DNA from: an uncultured Bacteriovoracaceae bacterium
GTDB lineage: Bacteria > Bdellovibrionota > Bacteriovoracia > Bacteriovoracales > Bacteriovoracaceae
DNA: 15,608 nucleotides
Direction: 5' to 3'
NCBI GenBank assembly: GCA_937923325.1
Contig: CAKZUQ010000047.1
Location: forward strand, 1 to 15,608
The notes under the pieces were generated by a model. That model ran no database searches. It saw nothing but the letters and a program-made list of their open reading frames with translations, and was not told the origin of the DNA. A program made the translations under genes and the position numbers. Below are positions 14,740-15,608 of the stretch, piece after piece (position 1 is the stretch's first letter; every line of letters begins with the position of its first letter).

Positions 14740-14768
14740 TTGACTTAAAAGTCATATTCCCTTATAAA
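14740..14768 (+). promoter_or_regulatory. Sigma70-type promoter of tRNA-His
   Basis: TTGACT (14740-14745), 17 bases, TATAAA (14763-14768). The start would be near 14775, about 13 bases before the tRNA. The -35 is part of a palindrome, TGACTT-AA-AAGTCA (14741-14754). Confidence 0.7.
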
Positions 14769-14788
14769 TTTCTTACGCAAATTTTATG

Positions 14789-14864
14789 GTGGGCGTAGTT
14801 CAGTTGGTAGAGCAGTAGATTGTGATTCTATTTGTCGTGGGTTCGAGCCCCATCGTCCACCCCA
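14789..14864 (+). tRNA. tRNA-His (anticodon GTG), CCA encoded
   Basis: The acceptor strand GTGGGCG (14789-14795) pairs with CGTCCAC (14854-14860) with one G-U. The D-loop region AGTTCAGTTGGTAGAGC and the T arm GGGTTCGAGCCCC are present. The anticodon loop TTGTGAT sits on stem GTAGA/TCTAT. C at 14861 is the discriminator that pairs with the G(-1) at 14788, the identity signature of bacterial tRNA-His, and CCA is encoded at 14862-14864. Confidence 0.97.
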
Positions 14865-14899
14865 TTTTAAAGTTAAGCATCTTCGGATGATTAAAATAG

Positions 14900-14931
14900 A
14901 AAAAGCCTCATCTAACCCATGAGGCTTTTTT
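14900..14931 (+). terminator. Rho-independent terminator after tRNA-His
   Basis: GCCTCAT (14905-14911) and ATGAGGC (14919-14925) form a stem around CTAACCC, extended by flanking A/T pairs and followed by T(6). Between the tRNA and this terminator lies a small UUCG-capped hairpin, CATC-TTCG-GATG (14878-14889), perhaps a 3'-processing or stability element. Confidence 0.9.
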
Positions 14932-14971
14932 GTTTTTTGCATAATATAGAATAATCGTGGATAATTAAGCT

Positions 14972-15412
14972 ATGACTCTAAAAGATATCAATAAACAAAT
15001 AGACTCTACAAAGTCTCATATCACTAAATCTATTAAACATTTAGAATACAGTCTCAACAAAATCAATTCTTTTCCAAAAGACTTTGACATAGAAGACTAC
15101 GAGATTCTAGAGAGTTTTGAGTCTTTCACATCTAGATTTGCAAGATTAAGTGATATTATGGCCAAGAAGATGATTAGGTCATTAATACTAAAAGATGATC
15201 CTTCTTTTCAAGGTGGCTTCATGGATAGCTTAAACCAAGCTGAAAAACTTGGGTTTATATCCGATGCAAAAAAGTGGTGGATAATTCGTTCTCTTAGAAA
15301 TAAAGAAGCTCATGAATATACAGAAGAAGATCTTAGAAATTATTTTAAAACTATAATAGAATACTCTAGCTTTATTTTAAGTGAAGCTAATTCACTCATT
15401 AAAAAATTGTGA
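14972..15412 (+). CDS. hepT: HepT-like HEPN toxin (type VII toxin-antitoxin)
   Basis: The 146-residue all-helical protein carries RNKEAHEY at 109-116, the exact RX4HXY motif of HepT toxins (Arg109, His114, Tyr116). HEPN proteins of this class are RNases of the cytoplasm, and in the studied HepT the motif tyrosine is modified by the partner nucleotidyltransferase. The segment SFTSRFARLSDIMAKKMI (51-68) fits the HEPN helix that packs at the dimer face. ATG 14972 has only a weak ribosome site. The stop TGA overlaps the next start by 4 nt (GTGA, 15409-15412). The length is normal for the family. The exact RNA target is unknown. Confidence 0.85.
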   Translation: MTLKDINKQIDSTKSHITKSIKHLEYSLNKINSFPKDFDIEDYEILESFESFTSRFARLSDIMAKKMIRSLILKDDPSFQGGFMDSLNQAEKLGFISDAKKWWIIRSLRNKEAHEYTEEDLRNYFKTIIEYSSFILSEANSLIKKL

Positions 15413-15608
15413 GACTATCCAAAGAAGAAATTCAAATAATAAGATCTATCCTTTTAGACTTTTGTCCCAAAGGAAAAATCTATTTACATGGTAGCAGAAT
15501 AGACGATACGAAAAAAGGTGGAGATATAGATCTTTTTTTTATCGTTCCAGATAGTGAACTAAAAAGAACACAAGATAAAAAATTAGAGTTATCTGCAGAA
15601 CTTTCAAT
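15409..15608 (+). CDS. mntA: MntA-like MNT nucleotidyltransferase antitoxin, 3'-truncated by window
   Basis: GTG 15409 opens a frame that runs to the end of the window (66 codons seen). It contains YLHGSRIDDTKKGGDIDLFF (25-44), the nucleotidyltransferase signature with Gly28-Ser29 and metal-binding Asp39 and Asp41. Spacing is GSX9DXD, one residue shorter than the GSX10DXD usually quoted for MntA. Such enzymes neutralise HepT by adding AMP to its RX4HXY tyrosine. The 4-nt overlap with the toxin gene indicates coupled translation. A start at GTG rather than ATG may keep its level in step with the toxin; that is inference. Confidence 0.85.
   Translation, partial: MRLSKEEIQIIRSILLDFCPKGKIYLHGSRIDDTKKGGDIDLFFIVPDSELKRTQDKKLELSAELS

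Noticed and set aside
14840..15608. Attachment-site duplication of the tRNA-His 3' end flanking an integrated element
   Set aside because: I see no second copy of the tRNA 3' end and no integrase up to the window edge.

Overview
The window is AT-rich, densely packed bacterial DNA that looks chromosomal. It carries exported proteins with lipobox or SPase I signals, a BspA-like repeat surface protein, a PrkA kinase, and very tight gene spacing. This fits a predatory or marine Bdellovibrionota of the Bacteriovorax/Halobacteriovorax type. That placement is inferred from general character only; no marker gene settles it.

Layout. (1) 1-2782, +: the 3' part of a large repeat-built surface protein. 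It has cadherin/Ig-like repeats of 93-94 residues, a PKD-like segment, then 19 exactly phased 26-residue BspA/DUF285 repeats, and it ends at a hairpin terminator. (2) 5328-2858, -: a parA-parB pair followed by an alpha/beta hydrolase-like gene whose start codon lies inside a long hairpin. A sigma70-type promoter with an overlapping imperfect palindrome precedes parA. (3) 5479-7747, +: nadA (quinolinate synthase, a 4Fe-4S enzyme) and a NifS-like cysteine desulfurase 13 bp apart, a natural pairing for cluster supply in NAD synthesis. (4) 10037-7754, -: three overlapping or abutting genes for envelope proteins. They are a membrane-anchored formylglycine-generating-enzyme-like protein that lacks the catalytic cysteine region, a Cys-rich lipoprotein, and an exported DUF302 protein. 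(5) 10051-13302, +: prkA and an S4/RluA-type pseudouridine synthase. prkA diverges from the previous operon across only 13 bp, so each promoter must lie in the other gene. (6) 14611-13267, -: a small outer-membrane-barrel-like exported protein and a HAD phosphatase whose end overlaps the end of the pseudouridine synthase by 36 bp. (7) 14740-14931, +: promoter, tRNA-His(GTG) with encoded CCA, and terminator. (8) 14972-15608, +: a HEPN gene with the RX4HXY motif overlapping by 4 nt a MNT nucleotidyltransferase gene cut by the window edge. This is a HepT-MntA (type VII) toxin-antitoxin pair.

The most novel parts are the three-gene envelope operon, the hydrolase tied to parAB with a start-codon hairpin, the two candidate leaderless starts, and the recent higher-order duplication in the surface-protein repeats. 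The HepT-MntA pair is a known system type in a typical place beside a tRNA. I see no IS element, CRISPR array or rRNA.
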